Source: a virus. Taken from it: 30,315 nucleotides of DNA. Position numbers and translations under genes: made by a program. This document shows, in pieces, positions 1-6,507 of this stretch. The DNA is taken from the IMG/VR virus record IMGVR_UViG_3300010938_000538, positions 1-30,315 of that record; one strand, written 5' to 3'. The first letter of the stretch is position 1; every line of letters starts with the position of its first letter. The notes under the pieces are model-generated. The model ran no database searches. It was not told the DNA's origin and saw nothing but the letters and a program-made list of their open reading frames with translations.

Positions 1-376
1 CGGACTTTTTCTGACCCAGGAAGAGCGGGGAAAGAGCTTCCCAGGCCAGGTCGCAACCGACGAAAAAGCTACCGTCGATCTTGGCAGCGCCGGTTGCGAG
101 AATTGGGCGGTGCTTTACCCCGTTCAGGCACACACCCTCATCATGGACGCGATCGACCAACTGCGTCCATTTCTCCCACGCCTCCCGCTTTTGCCAAGGC
201 TTAAGGCCGCGTAGGGAAGCCTTGAAGCCCTTGAACGAGACAACTGCAATAGAGGCTCGTTCTGGCAAAAGAAGGTTAATGGGCGCGCCGCGCAATACCA
301 GACTGCCGTCCGGGCGCAGCGACCCATCAATTCCGCACTGGAATCGGGGTACTTCCAGGCGGTGGAGCTGCTTCAT
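1..376 (-). CDS. Leftward gene of unknown function, cut by the window edge
   Basis: The reading frame is open from an ATG at 376 down to base 1, giving 125 complete codons with the C-terminus outside the window. The start is well supported: on the minus strand an AAGGAGA Shine-Dalgarno lies 6 nt before the ATG. The protein begins MKQLHRLEVPRFQCG and contains a basic/aromatic stretch (LKPWQKREAWEKW) followed by a hydrophobic segment near GAAKIDGSFFVG. I do not recognise the family. It is the only gene left of the repeat region and is divergent from the rightward genes, so it probably begins a separate leftward unit, possibly replication or early genes. Longer rightward and leftward frames in the same span look like shadows because they lack ribosome sites. 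Confidence 0.75.
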   Translation of the reverse strand, partial: MKQLHRLEVPRFQCGIDGSLRPDGSLVLRGAPINLLLPERASIAVVSFKGFKASLRGLKPWQKREAWEKWTQLVDRVHDEGVCLNGVKHRPILATGAAKIDGSFFVGCDLAWEALSPLFLGQKKS

Positions 377-420
377 AGGCAGTCTCCTTCTTATAAAGTA
401 CGCCTCCCACATCCGCATCC

Positions 421-540
421 AATGATGTCGAGCGGTTGCCGACCCTTACACGTACCGACACGCTTGCCTTTACCCATGCCGATACCCTTACACGTGCCCT
501 TAACCGCACCTAAACACGCATACCAACACGCACCACTACG
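421..540 (-). repeat. Degenerate GGTAAGGGTA-type repeats, minus polarity
   Basis: Read on the minus strand this stretch is rich in GTAAGGGTAT, GGTAAAGGC and GGTACGTGTAAGGGT units spaced about 6 or 12 bases apart. Polarity is opposite to the other repeat blocks of the left region, and it matches the leftward gene that starts at 376. No coding frame is convincing here. Confidence 0.7.
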
Positions 541-594
541 CCAGGAACATGCGATCGCAAATGCCCGCACTTGTAACGAACGGATGGAGCATGA

Positions 595-832
595 GTGAGG
601 GGTTGATTGAGGGCGCGAGTAAAGATGCGAGTATGGCGTTGAGTATGGTGTTAAGCAAGGGTGTGAGTAAGGATGTGAGTAAGGGTATGAGTAAAGGGTA
701 TGAGTGAGAGTATGAGTAAGGGCTGAGTAAGGGGTATGAGTGAGGGTGCGAGTGAAGGGTTAAGTAAGGGCTGAGTAAGGGGTTAAGTGAGAGGTTAAGT
801 GAAGGGTTGAGTGAGAGGTGCCTGCGATCGAC
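595..832 (+). repeat. Degenerate GAGTAAGGGTAT tandem repeats, plus polarity
   Basis: About twenty imperfect copies of a GAGTAAGG / GAGTGAGG core are separated by GTAT, GCT or TTA spacers, with a basic step of roughly 6 or 12 bp. The plus strand is almost free of C. Many in-frame TAA and TGA triplets rule out rightward coding. The long leftward frame across it (rich in Ser, Leu, Pro and Tyr repeats) is an artefact of the repeat. Confidence 0.8.
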
Positions 833-926
833 ACCTATGATGCATGAGTAAGGGCGCTCCTGTGGGTACCAATGCCAATCAGGACACAATTGAAAGGTAT
901 AGAGTAGCCATAGCCAAATCATAGGA

Positions 927-1062
927 GTGCAAGCGCGGTAAAAGTGCCAGTACGGAAAGGGTGCCAGTACGGAAAGGGTGCCAGCACGGAAAGGGTGCCA
1001 GTACGGAAAGGGTATCGACGCGGTAAGGATGCCAGTACGGGGGAGGTGCCGGTACGGCAAGA
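927..1062 (+). repeat. Eight head-to-tail 17-bp repeats (iteron-like array)
   Basis: Units begin at 927, 944, 961, 978, 995, 1012, 1029 and 1046, all exactly 17 bp long. The consensus is GTGCCAGTACGGAAAGG. The copies at 944, 961 and 995 are identical and the one at 978 differs at a single base. The flanking units at 927, 1012, 1029 and 1046 are diverged. A 17-bp step is not a multiple of three, so coding is not the reason for its conservation. Direct repeats of this length and phasing are typical of iterons bound by replication initiators. That role is an inference here. Confidence 0.8.
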
Positions 1063-1100
1063 ATGCGGGTGCGGGACATTCGATCCCCATCCCTATTGCC

Positions 1101-1180
1101 GTGGGTGTAGATACAGGTCAGCACGCAGGTAAGGGCGCTCCCGTGGGTGCCGGTACAGGTCAGTACGCAGGTAAGGGCTG
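1101..1180 (+). repeat. Two direct repeats, about 38-42 bp
   Basis: Copies at 1101-1142 and 1143-1180 share GTGGGTG, then TACAGGTCAG(C/T)ACGCAGG and TAAGGGC. The motif TAAGGGCGCTCC(C/T)GTGGGT that spans their junction also occurs near 848-866, so a third partial copy lies before the 17-bp array. The region is non-coding. Confidence 0.65.
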
Positions 1181-1237
1181 TAACAAAAAACTAGTGCAAA
1201 CATCGATGCGAGGGCTAGTGCAGAACATGGGACGAGG

Positions 1238-1268
1238 ACACCCCCACCCACACTCAGGGTGGGAGGGA
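1238..1268. repeat. 31-bp hairpin element, copy 1
   Basis: The stem arms CCCACCC (1243-1249) and GGGTGGG (1257-1263) are perfect inverted repeats around the loop ACACTCA. The whole 31-bp element recurs unchanged at 1474-1504. No T-tract follows, so it is not an obvious intrinsic terminator. Confidence 0.75.
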
Positions 1269-1324
1269 CTGGAGGGTGAGAGTGCTGTGGCACGTAGGTT
1301 GCGGGGATGGGGGACTCTGGCGAT

Positions 1325-1394
1325 CGCCGCCGTACCCGCACCTCGCTCCCTCCCTTCCCCTCACCTCCCACCTCCCACACTCCCCTTCCCGTAC
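1325..1394. other. Long pyrimidine-rich tract
   Basis: From about 1338 to 1392 the plus strand is almost entirely C and T (CTCCCTCCCTTCCCC and similar) with a few A. It is preceded by a HIP1 octamer GCGATCGC at 1320-1327. The tract lies between the two 31-bp hairpin elements. Such tracts can form triplex (H-DNA) structures. No gene is visible. Confidence 0.55.
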
Positions 1395-1473
1395 TGAGAA
1401 CCAGTCGCAATAAGGTATGGGAAAGATGCACCTCCTTTTTTTCTGCCTGAGAATGAGTCGCGGTGGGGGAAAA

Positions 1474-1504
1474 ACACCCCCACCCACACTCAGGGTGGGA
1501 GGGA
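1474..1504. repeat. 31-bp hairpin element, copy 2
   Basis: This is an identical copy of the element at 1238-1268, with stem arms CCCACCC at 1479-1485 and GGGTGGG at 1493-1499. Upstream of it, the sequence CTGAGAA followed by AGTCGC (about 1448-1460) also repeats a motif near 1396-1411, so the duplicated neighbourhood may be wider than the hairpin. Confidence 0.75.
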
Positions 1505-1564
1505 TAAGCGGAAACGGGATGGTTCCGGCGCTGGCACCGGCAGTAACGGGTATCGTCATGACAT

Positions 1565-1719
1565 CGAAGCTAACATTCCATATGATGAATGATTTTCTTA
1601 TTGCATTGCACGTGCAGTGTTCTCGATTGGCGCGTCCGCGAATGGTAGGATGGCAGCGACGGGAGCGGAAGAGGATATGGGAGAATGGCGGCGACTAGAA
1701 AGAACGAGCAGGAGATTGT
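1565..1719 (+). promoter_or_regulatory. AT-rich leader with palindrome, candidate promoter/operator
   Basis: Bases 1568-1606 form the most AT-rich patch of the left region and lie upstream of the first rightward gene (1720). They are followed by TGCACGTGCA (1607-1616), a perfect 10-bp palindrome that extends to a 16-bp imperfect one (1604-1619) and could be an operator. No clear paired -35/-10 consensus can be assigned. Position and composition are the only support. Confidence 0.3.
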
Positions 1720-1911
1720 ATGGCTGTGCTTTCTGAAAGGGATTCCGGTGCCGAGAGGGAAGTGAGGCCGGCAAGCGAGAAGGAGCAGCAAGAGCGGCTC
1801 GTCGAGATCGATGATGTCGATATTGACGGAATGGTGCAGTTGCTGTCCCAGAAGGTGAGGCAGGTACAGGCCGATGACGATGGTACGGATGGCCGACGAG
1901 GGTGCTTATGA
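1720..1911 (+). CDS. Small acidic protein, unknown function
   Basis: This gene encodes 63 residues, very rich in Glu and Asp, with probable helical segments (SEKEQQERLVEIDD and MVQLLSQKVRQVQ). The start is supported by AGGAG 5 nt upstream of the ATG. The stop overlaps the next start as ATGA (1908-1911), so the two genes are probably translationally coupled. An acidic partner ahead of a hydrophobic protein is reminiscent of a chaperone or antitoxin/toxin pair, but nothing in the sequence proves that. I do not recognise the family. Confidence 0.7.
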   Translation: MAVLSERDSGAEREVRPASEKEQQERLVEIDDVDIDGMVQLLSQKVRQVQADDDGTDGRRGCL

Positions 1912-2231
1912 CATACGGACGCGGAAAAGGGTTGCTGGACTATTACGACCTCGCAACCGGAGAGTACCAGGCTGCACGGCAAAGGAAGCCGCAGAGGGCG
2001 CAGTGGATGGACGGGCTGCAAGATGCGCTGAGCGTTGCAGGCTTCTTCCCCGTTGTTGGCAGCGTAGCCGATATTGCCAACAGCGGCATCTCCGCGTTGA
2101 GGGGGAATTGGGGAGAGGCGGCGCTCAATGCCATTGCCGCCATTCCCGGCTTAGGAGATGTCGCTGCAATCCCAAAAGGTATGGGCGCGGCAGGCAGGAT
2201 TGCACGCCGTTTCCCTTTCCTGTATAAGTAA
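1908..2231 (+). CDS. Small hydrophobic protein resembling a pre-toxin membrane hairpin
   Basis: This gene encodes 107 residues. I chose the ATG at 1908 (GAGG about 7 nt upstream, ATGA overlap) over the GTG at 1902. Residues about 36-90 carry two Gly/Ala-rich hydrophobic segments: LSVAGFFPVVGSVADIANSGI, then a short RGNWGEA turn, then LNAIAAIPGLGDVAAIP. This arrangement (PGxG..AD, ALRGxxxxA, AIPGLGD) strongly resembles the pre-toxin region found before the toxic domain in polymorphic toxins. Here no toxin domain follows, and the protein ends about 15 residues later in a basic tail. It may instead belong with the other hydrophobic hairpin proteins of this phage. Confidence 0.75.
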   Translation: MTYGRGKGLLDYYDLATGEYQAARQRKPQRAQWMDGLQDALSVAGFFPVVGSVADIANSGISALRGNWGEAALNAIAAIPGLGDVAAIPKGMGAAGRIARRFPFLYK

Positions 2232-2273
2232 GCCGTAATGGCAAGTGATGGGTAAAAGCAACGCGGTAGAGTA

Positions 2274-2450
2274 ATGGATTACATTCCCCCTACATACAAG
2301 CGAACGGGGAGGGTTGCCGGAAAGATGCCCCTCGCAGCAATATCCTTTGAGGAATCGATCTTGCCCGATCCCTCATCCTACGGGATATTCCCCAGCGCAT
2401 ACGACGACAAAACCAGCGGGCAATCCCTAAGTACGTGGATGGGCGGGTAA
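2274..2450 (+). CDS. Small ORF, 58 aa, unknown function
   Basis: The frame ATG 2274 to TAA 2450 encodes 58 residues beginning MDYIPPTYKRTGRVAG. Composition is balanced and protein-like (Pro, Tyr, Ser rich, ending TWMGG). It fills most of an otherwise empty 272-nt gap between two good rightward genes and is on the same strand. The ribosome site is weak (GGTAGAG about 3 nt before the ATG), which lowers confidence. No family recognised. Confidence 0.45.
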   Translation: MDYIPPTYKRTGRVAGKMPLAAISFEESILPDPSSYGIFPSAYDDKTSGQSLSTWMGG

Positions 2451-2503
2451 AGGTACGCGGCGATTGCATAGGGTAATGGTGATGCGCATGGAGCAAGGAT
2501 GGG

Positions 2504-4102
2504 ATGAGAAACTGGGTGGCTGAGGGGATGGATTGGGAGATGACCCCCGAAAGGTGGCGATGGAGCGAACCGCATGCGTTCCGGTGGGGAAGCGGTCTGC
2601 GACAAGGGATAGATTTAGATCGTGACTGGGGTGAAATCCAAATACCGAGCAAAAGACAGAGTGCAACACAAGAAACACTTTATGAGACACCAAGCTTTAT
2701 GAACCCAATACAGAGAAGATACTACGCAGGAATTGGTTCGCGGGAAACGCCCCACGACGTGCTCAACCTCATGACCTCGATTGCGGAGCGGTTGGAGAAC
2801 ATGGGCTATATCCTTCGCTCCGGTCATGCTAGGGGTGCTGATAGGGCATTCGAGCTTGGCATATCCAACCCGTACATGGCACACATATACCTACCATGGG
2901 ATGACTACGGGGTAAAGCAGTACAAAGACGATCCCGGAATGCCAATCCGGGGACTCAGAATTGCTAAGTCCAGGAAATCCATCCTCGAAGACTACGAGAA
3001 GATGGTAGAGGAAGGGATCGTCAGCCCAAATCTTCCAGAGGCGCATCGCCTGCTCCACGGTCGCAATTACAGTCAGATCTATGGCATGGGGGCGGAACCT
3101 CACTCGTCCTTTGTTGTCGCCTGGACTCCAGATGGGGCGGAAACTCTAAGAGAACTGAGCAGGGACTCTGGAGGAACTGGAGTTACTATCAAACTCGCCG
3201 CCGACTTTGGGATTCCGGTATTCAATCTAAGGCGACCGGATGCAGTTGATAGGCTGTGGCGGTTTGTTACCGTAGATATGGGGCAAGTTCCGCCTACTAT
3301 CGTATCCACGGGTAGGGTTGCGTCTCCCGTCAGCGCCATAAAGGAGATGCTGATGTCCTACAAGGCAACGCCGAACCAGCTATTACCTTTGCTGGCCAAA
3401 GAATACCCGGAAGGGGCTTCCACGCTCGACCTAATGCGCGACTACATGCGCACTGCTACTACTCGTAAAGCCGGGTATGCAAATGTAGGGGATATTGTTA
3501 GGTTCACTGATGGGAGTGAGACGCTGAACCGGCTCTACGAGGTTGCTGAGGTAGACAGTGACATCATCAAAGATCTTCGCGATTACGCTGGCTTTCTAAA
3601 GCAGCAGCTTGAGGAGCAAGGACGGATCGATACCAGCATAAAGTTGTCGCCGCAGGTGATCAGATGGGCTGCATTGGAGGGATGGCATCCGCTTTACGCA
3701 TTCAGCCCCTCAAGTCCGTTTCTTCGTCAGGTGACAGGCGATAATTCAGCACAGTACAGGTTCATCCCCATCCGCACTGAGGGCGAGCGGATCCTGCGCG
3801 ATGAGAGAGGGGTACCTATTATCGATCTGCCCTCTACTACAATCATTCCCATGTCACAATACCAATCCTTGAGCAAGTGGAGGCAAGAGGTACCGGCATT
3901 TGCGCAGAAGGAGATGACTCCATACGGTCTCAATGCCCTGATGCGTACTGCATGGCTCAACCCGCAGAATGCTTACATCATCCAACCGAGGCCGAGAGCT
4001 GAGATAGATAGGATGGTGAATGATGATACTGCCTTGTCCCTACTCCTCGCTCCCCCCCAAAACGTTGTCATGCCTGATGCGCTAAGCGAAGCTGTATTCT
4101 AA
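2504..4102 (+). CDS. SLOG/DprA-like Rossmann-fold protein with a large unknown C-terminal domain
   Basis: This gene encodes 532 residues; AAGGAT lies a few bases before the ATG. Residues about 73-250 carry SLOG-superfamily marks: YYAGIGSRETP (73-83) at the first beta-strand/nucleotide loop, SGHARGAD (106-113) as the second Gly-rich loop, FVVAWTPDG (203-211) and GGTGVTIKLAADFGIPVFNL (223-242). SLOG proteins bind nucleotides or nucleotide-derived ligands, and many are linked to signalling and immunity. The first 70 residues and residues 250-532 match nothing I know. The gene lies outside the structural block, so an accessory role is likely, for example nucleotide handling or sequestering a host immune signal. 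That role is speculation. Confidence 0.8.
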   Translation: MRNWVAEGMDWEMTPERWRWSEPHAFRWGSGLRQGIDLDRDWGEIQIPSKRQSATQETLYETPSFMNPIQRRYYAGIGSRETPHDVLNLMTSIAERLENMGYILRSGHARGADRAFELGISNPYMAHIYLPWDDYGVKQYKDDPGMPIRGLRIAKSRKSILEDYEKMVEEGIVSPNLPEAHRLLHGRNYSQIYGMGAEPHSSFVVAWTPDGAETLRELSRDSGGTGVTIKLAADFGIPVFNLRRPDAVDRLWRFVTVDMGQVPPTIVSTGRVASPVSAIKEMLMSYKATPNQLLPLLAKEYPEGASTLDLMRDYMRTATTRKAGYANVGDIVRFTDGSETLNRLYEVAEVDSDIIKDLRDYAGFLKQQLEEQGRIDTSIKLSPQVIRWAALEGWHPLYAFSPSSPFLRQVTGDNSAQYRFIPIRTEGERILRDERGVPIIDLPSTTIIPMSQYQSLSKWRQEVPAFAQKEMTPYGLNALMRTAWLNPQNAYIIQPRPRAEIDRMVNDDTALSLLLAPPQNVVMPDALSEAVF

Positions 4103-4111
4103 TACCCGCTC

Positions 4112-4300
4112 ATGCCATCACCAGCGCAGAGAAGGCGACGGACTGCTAGGAAGATCTACCTGCTAGAGCAGTACCTAGCAGGTGCTATTCCCTTGCATTC
4201 CGTCAAGGTGACTGGTATATCCGACCTCAGCGACCGTGGGATTGCTGCTGAGGTGGCGCGATTGCGGTCCCTGTTGCAAGGGCGTGCATTACCTGAGTGA
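4112..4300 (+). CDS. Small basic protein, unknown function
   Basis: This gene encodes 62 residues starting MPSPAQRRRRTARK. It has a strongly basic N-terminus, then a helical region (YLLEQYLAGAIP, then DRGIAAEVARLRSLLQG). It starts 9 nt after the SLOG gene, without a clear Shine-Dalgarno, so translation may be coupled. The last 74 nt overlap the end of the convergent gene at 4227-4688. Both frames look protein-like, so either a true tail-to-tail overlap exists or one of the two is spurious. Confidence 0.5.
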   Translation: MPSPAQRRRRTARKIYLLEQYLAGAIPLHSVKVTGISDLSDRGIAAEVARLRSLLQGRALPE

Positions 4301-4688
4301 CATAGTACATCTGGTGCCATTTGTGTGCCAGGGAATCGGCTAGGGGAATGCCGCGGGCAATGGCAAGGTAGTAGAGTTCCTGTATGTCCGTCTCCCGTCT
4401 CATGATCTCCGACAGGATATCGCTGTCCGTCCACCGCCCGTACCGATTCGAAATTGGTTGGGGTGACGTGTCCTCGTATGCCTGCTCCAACGCTTCATCC
4501 ACGCGCTTGCGTCGTTCCTCTGACATGCGAGTAAACTCGTCAGGCGGGGGAATGGTGCGCCCTCGTCCCTCCGGGTTGGAATCCGTGCGGCTGGGGTAGT
4601 AGGCGCTTACATCCTTCGGTGGGTTCAGCGGGCGACCGTCAAGCGTCAAGCCTTGGTCGTGCATTAGGGCATCGAGCGAGTTGCTCAT
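4227..4688 (-). CDS. Lone leftward gene, unknown soluble protein
   Basis: This gene encodes 153 residues from the ATG at 4688; the frame stays open upstream to 4763. The protein is hydrophilic, with a Pro/Asp-rich first half (PLNPPKDVSAYYPSR) and a helical second half containing WTDSDILSEIMRRETDIQELYYLA and HKWHQMYYVTQVMHALATG. No rightward frame of quality covers 4301-4680, which supports a leftward gene. It starts only 22 bp from the rightward gene at 4711, leaving very little room for divergent promoters. The ribosome site is weak. Isolated opposite-strand genes in phages are often independently expressed accessory genes. Confidence 0.65.
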   Translation of the reverse strand: MSNSLDALMHDQGLTLDGRPLNPPKDVSAYYPSRTDSNPEGRGRTIPPPDEFTRMSEERRKRVDEALEQAYEDTSPQPISNRYGRWTDSDILSEIMRRETDIQELYYLAIARGIPLADSLAHKWHQMYYVTQVMHALATGTAIAPPQQQSHGR

Positions 4689-4710
4689 ACTCGTAAGTGG
4701 CGATGGTACG

Positions 4711-5922
4711 ATGCCATTATCCACGGCGATTGAACCGCAGATGCTTGCAAAGTTCTTAAACAATTTCCGTTCTGGTTTTGATTACCAGGCTCGAAGGCAA
4801 CAGAATCCCGGACTGACGATAGGTCTGTACGCGCAGAAGTCCATCCCCGTTTCCCTGGGCTTCAACTCTGGAAGGCTGGCTGCTGGTATTCTGACCGATG
4901 CCGTGCGCCAACCTTGGTGGATGTACAATCACCCGCTCGGTATTGCGCAGATGGTGGGAGCGAACCTGGCAAAGGTTCCTGGGATGCCTGAGGGGTACAA
5001 CCAACTCGGCGGGACGTTCCTCTCCCTTGGCGTGCTGCCCATCCTCAGCGGCAACTTCGACGTAACCAACCTCGCGCAGTTTGGTAGACCTGCGGGCTAT
5101 TCCGCGTTGTTCCCGTCGCCGCAAGACCCGACCCAAACCACAAATCCCCTAGGGGAATTTGTGGGGCGCTATTTCCTCGGACGCAGGGGAGACGTTCTGC
5201 CTTACGAACAACTGATAAAGGAACTGCCAGGTACCAGCCCAGAGGAGTACGCCCGGTACAAGGATACGATGTCGTTTAGGAACAGGGATTTCTTCGGTTT
5301 CCAGGACGAACCCATCATCCCTACCGTTATGGGTATGGCAATAGGTGCGGGAGTCGGCGCTCTGAATGCAAGAAGGAATACGCACATGGAACTCGACAGC
5401 AATCCCATTGGCCTTAAGCAGTTCAGAGGTAAGGATGGTTCTTGGCAAACAGGAGACTACGACCCCGATAATGGAATCATGGTCGATTACGGAAAGAGAG
5501 TCCCAGAAGAACTAATGGAAGTTGCCCGCAGATACGAGGAGGAGGGATGGGTACCGGAACCTCCTAGGGATGGTACCTACGGCATGGTCTTTGGCGCTAA
5601 TAGGGAGTACAAGGAAGTGCTTAACGATGATGGGATGAGTTTTCCGGGGTACGGGCGGTTCAAGCGCATCGCCTTTCCCATCGTTGGAGCTATTGCCGGT
5701 GGATTGGTGGGGTCTGTAGTTCCTATCCTTACAAACTTGGGTGTAATACGCAGTGGCACATCTCTCCAAGGAAAGCCATCCGTTGCACTGATGGGGTATG
5801 AGGTTCCCCTCGATGCAATTGTAGGAACCGGCTTTGCTGCAGCGGCAATGCACTACGGCCTCAAGAATGCAATCAGGCTGGGGCAGTTTGACTATCCAGG
5901 CGTAAATCGGATTATGTCTTGA
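4711..5922 (+). CDS. Large protein with C-terminal membrane segments, putative virion/ejection protein
   Basis: This gene encodes 403 residues. ATG 4711 was preferred because the longer frame uses a TTG at 4681 that overlaps the divergent gene. The N-terminal half is mixed and includes PVSLGFNSGRLAAGI and a hydrophobic stretch around TFLSLGVLPILSGN. Three further hydrophobic segments follow: TVMGMAIGAGVGALNA (about 208-223), IAFPIVGAIAGGLVGSVVPI (about 320-339) and AIVGTGFAAAAMHYGL (about 370-385). The Gly/Ala-rich small-residue helices resemble those in the block at 6084-9990, so it may be an outlying member of that set. No enzymatic motif seen. Confidence 0.75.
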   Translation: MPLSTAIEPQMLAKFLNNFRSGFDYQARRQQNPGLTIGLYAQKSIPVSLGFNSGRLAAGILTDAVRQPWWMYNHPLGIAQMVGANLAKVPGMPEGYNQLGGTFLSLGVLPILSGNFDVTNLAQFGRPAGYSALFPSPQDPTQTTNPLGEFVGRYFLGRRGDVLPYEQLIKELPGTSPEEYARYKDTMSFRNRDFFGFQDEPIIPTVMGMAIGAGVGALNARRNTHMELDSNPIGLKQFRGKDGSWQTGDYDPDNGIMVDYGKRVPEELMEVARRYEEEGWVPEPPRDGTYGMVFGANREYKEVLNDDGMSFPGYGRFKRIAFPIVGAIAGGLVGSVVPILTNLGVIRSGTSLQGKPSVALMGYEVPLDAIVGTGFAAAAMHYGLKNAIRLGQFDYPGVNRIMS

Positions 5923-5929
5923 GTACTTG

Positions 5930-6075
5930 CGCTGGAAAGGTGCTGGTGGTGTAAGGGTGCTGGTGCGGGTAATGTAAAGGTGTCTGGTAGTGTAAGGGTA
6001 TTGGTACCGATGCAGTACGAGTACCGGTGAAGTACGGGTATCGGTGTAATGCAGGTACCGGTAGTGACGTAAAAG
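5930..6075 (+). repeat. 6-bp-phased GGTGTA/GGTACC repeats, plus polarity
   Basis: This 146-bp intergenic stretch is made of GGTGCT, GGTGGT, GTAAGG, GGTATT and GGTACC steps, mostly spaced 6 bp, with few C on the plus strand. It separates the gene ending at 5922 from the one starting at 6084. GTACCGGT occurs twice near its right end. Confidence 0.7.
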
Positions 6076-6083
6076 GTTAACTT

Positions 6084-6464
6084 ATGGATATTGGTACGCA
6101 ATTACAAGACCTTACCAACGCCCTAAAGGAAAGGTGGGCGATTACCGTTCCCCTGGGAGTGGCGGCGATCGGAGGTACCGGTCTAGCCGTCGCAAACGCT
6201 ATGGGTGCCAACGACCCACCCTCAGCCAATGACGTTACCTCGATGCAGCGGGAGCAGCTACGGCAAGTGTCCTTGGATCTCCCCCCTCTCTCAACCTACG
6301 GTACACCATTGTCAGACCTAGAGCGGTTGCAGCAACGGGTAAAGATCGCCAAAGAGCTACAGGATTATCCCGCTACTCTGCAAAAGGCCGTGCGAGACGT
6401 GCAGGTACAGGCGCAACTTCAGTTCCTCGCGGCACAGAGCCTCGGTAGTCCCTACTGGACGTAA
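6084..6464 (+). CDS. Small protein with one N-terminal membrane helix
   Basis: This gene encodes 126 residues. After a short amphipathic start (MDIGTQLQDLTNALKERW) comes one hydrophobic segment (WAITVPLGVAAIGGTGLAVANAMG, about residues 18-41). The remainder is a hydrophilic helical region (LSDLERLQQRVKIAKELQDY, VRDVQVQAQLQFLAAQ). It starts directly after a repeat block; AAAAGG about 6 nt upstream is the only ribosome-site candidate. It is first in the run of hydrophobic genes and may be an internal virion protein. Family unknown. Confidence 0.75.
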   Translation: MDIGTQLQDLTNALKERWAITVPLGVAAIGGTGLAVANAMGANDPPSANDVTSMQREQLRQVSLDLPPLSTYGTPLSDLERLQQRVKIAKELQDYPATLQKAVRDVQVQAQLQFLAAQSLGSPYWT

Positions 6465-6507
6465 TGCCGTTCGCACTATCCGTACTGTAAAAGTTTGAGG
6501 TTTGGAG

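Noticed and set aside
927-1062. CRISPR array
   Set aside because: The 17-bp units are contiguous with no unique spacers, and no cas genes are present.
944-1397. Rightward frames through the 17-bp array
   Set aside because: A 17-bp period shifts frame each unit, and the peptides are repeat artefacts without ribosome sites.
1428-1441. Perfect AAGGAGGTG Shine-Dalgarno-like sequence on the minus strand with poly-A before it, or on the plus strand a T-tract terminator
   Set aside because: No ATG/GTG/TTG lies at a suitable distance on the minus strand, and on the plus strand no GC-rich hairpin directly precedes the T-tract.
536-1559. Long leftward frames (for example 536-1090 and 1254-1559) in the left region
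   Set aside because: Their composition (Ser/Leu/Pro/Tyr or Arg/Gly periodic) simply reflects the repeats, and they lack plausible starts.
1417-1698. Rightward 93-aa frame
   Set aside because: It runs through the hairpin element and the AT-rich leader, has odd composition and no ribosome site.
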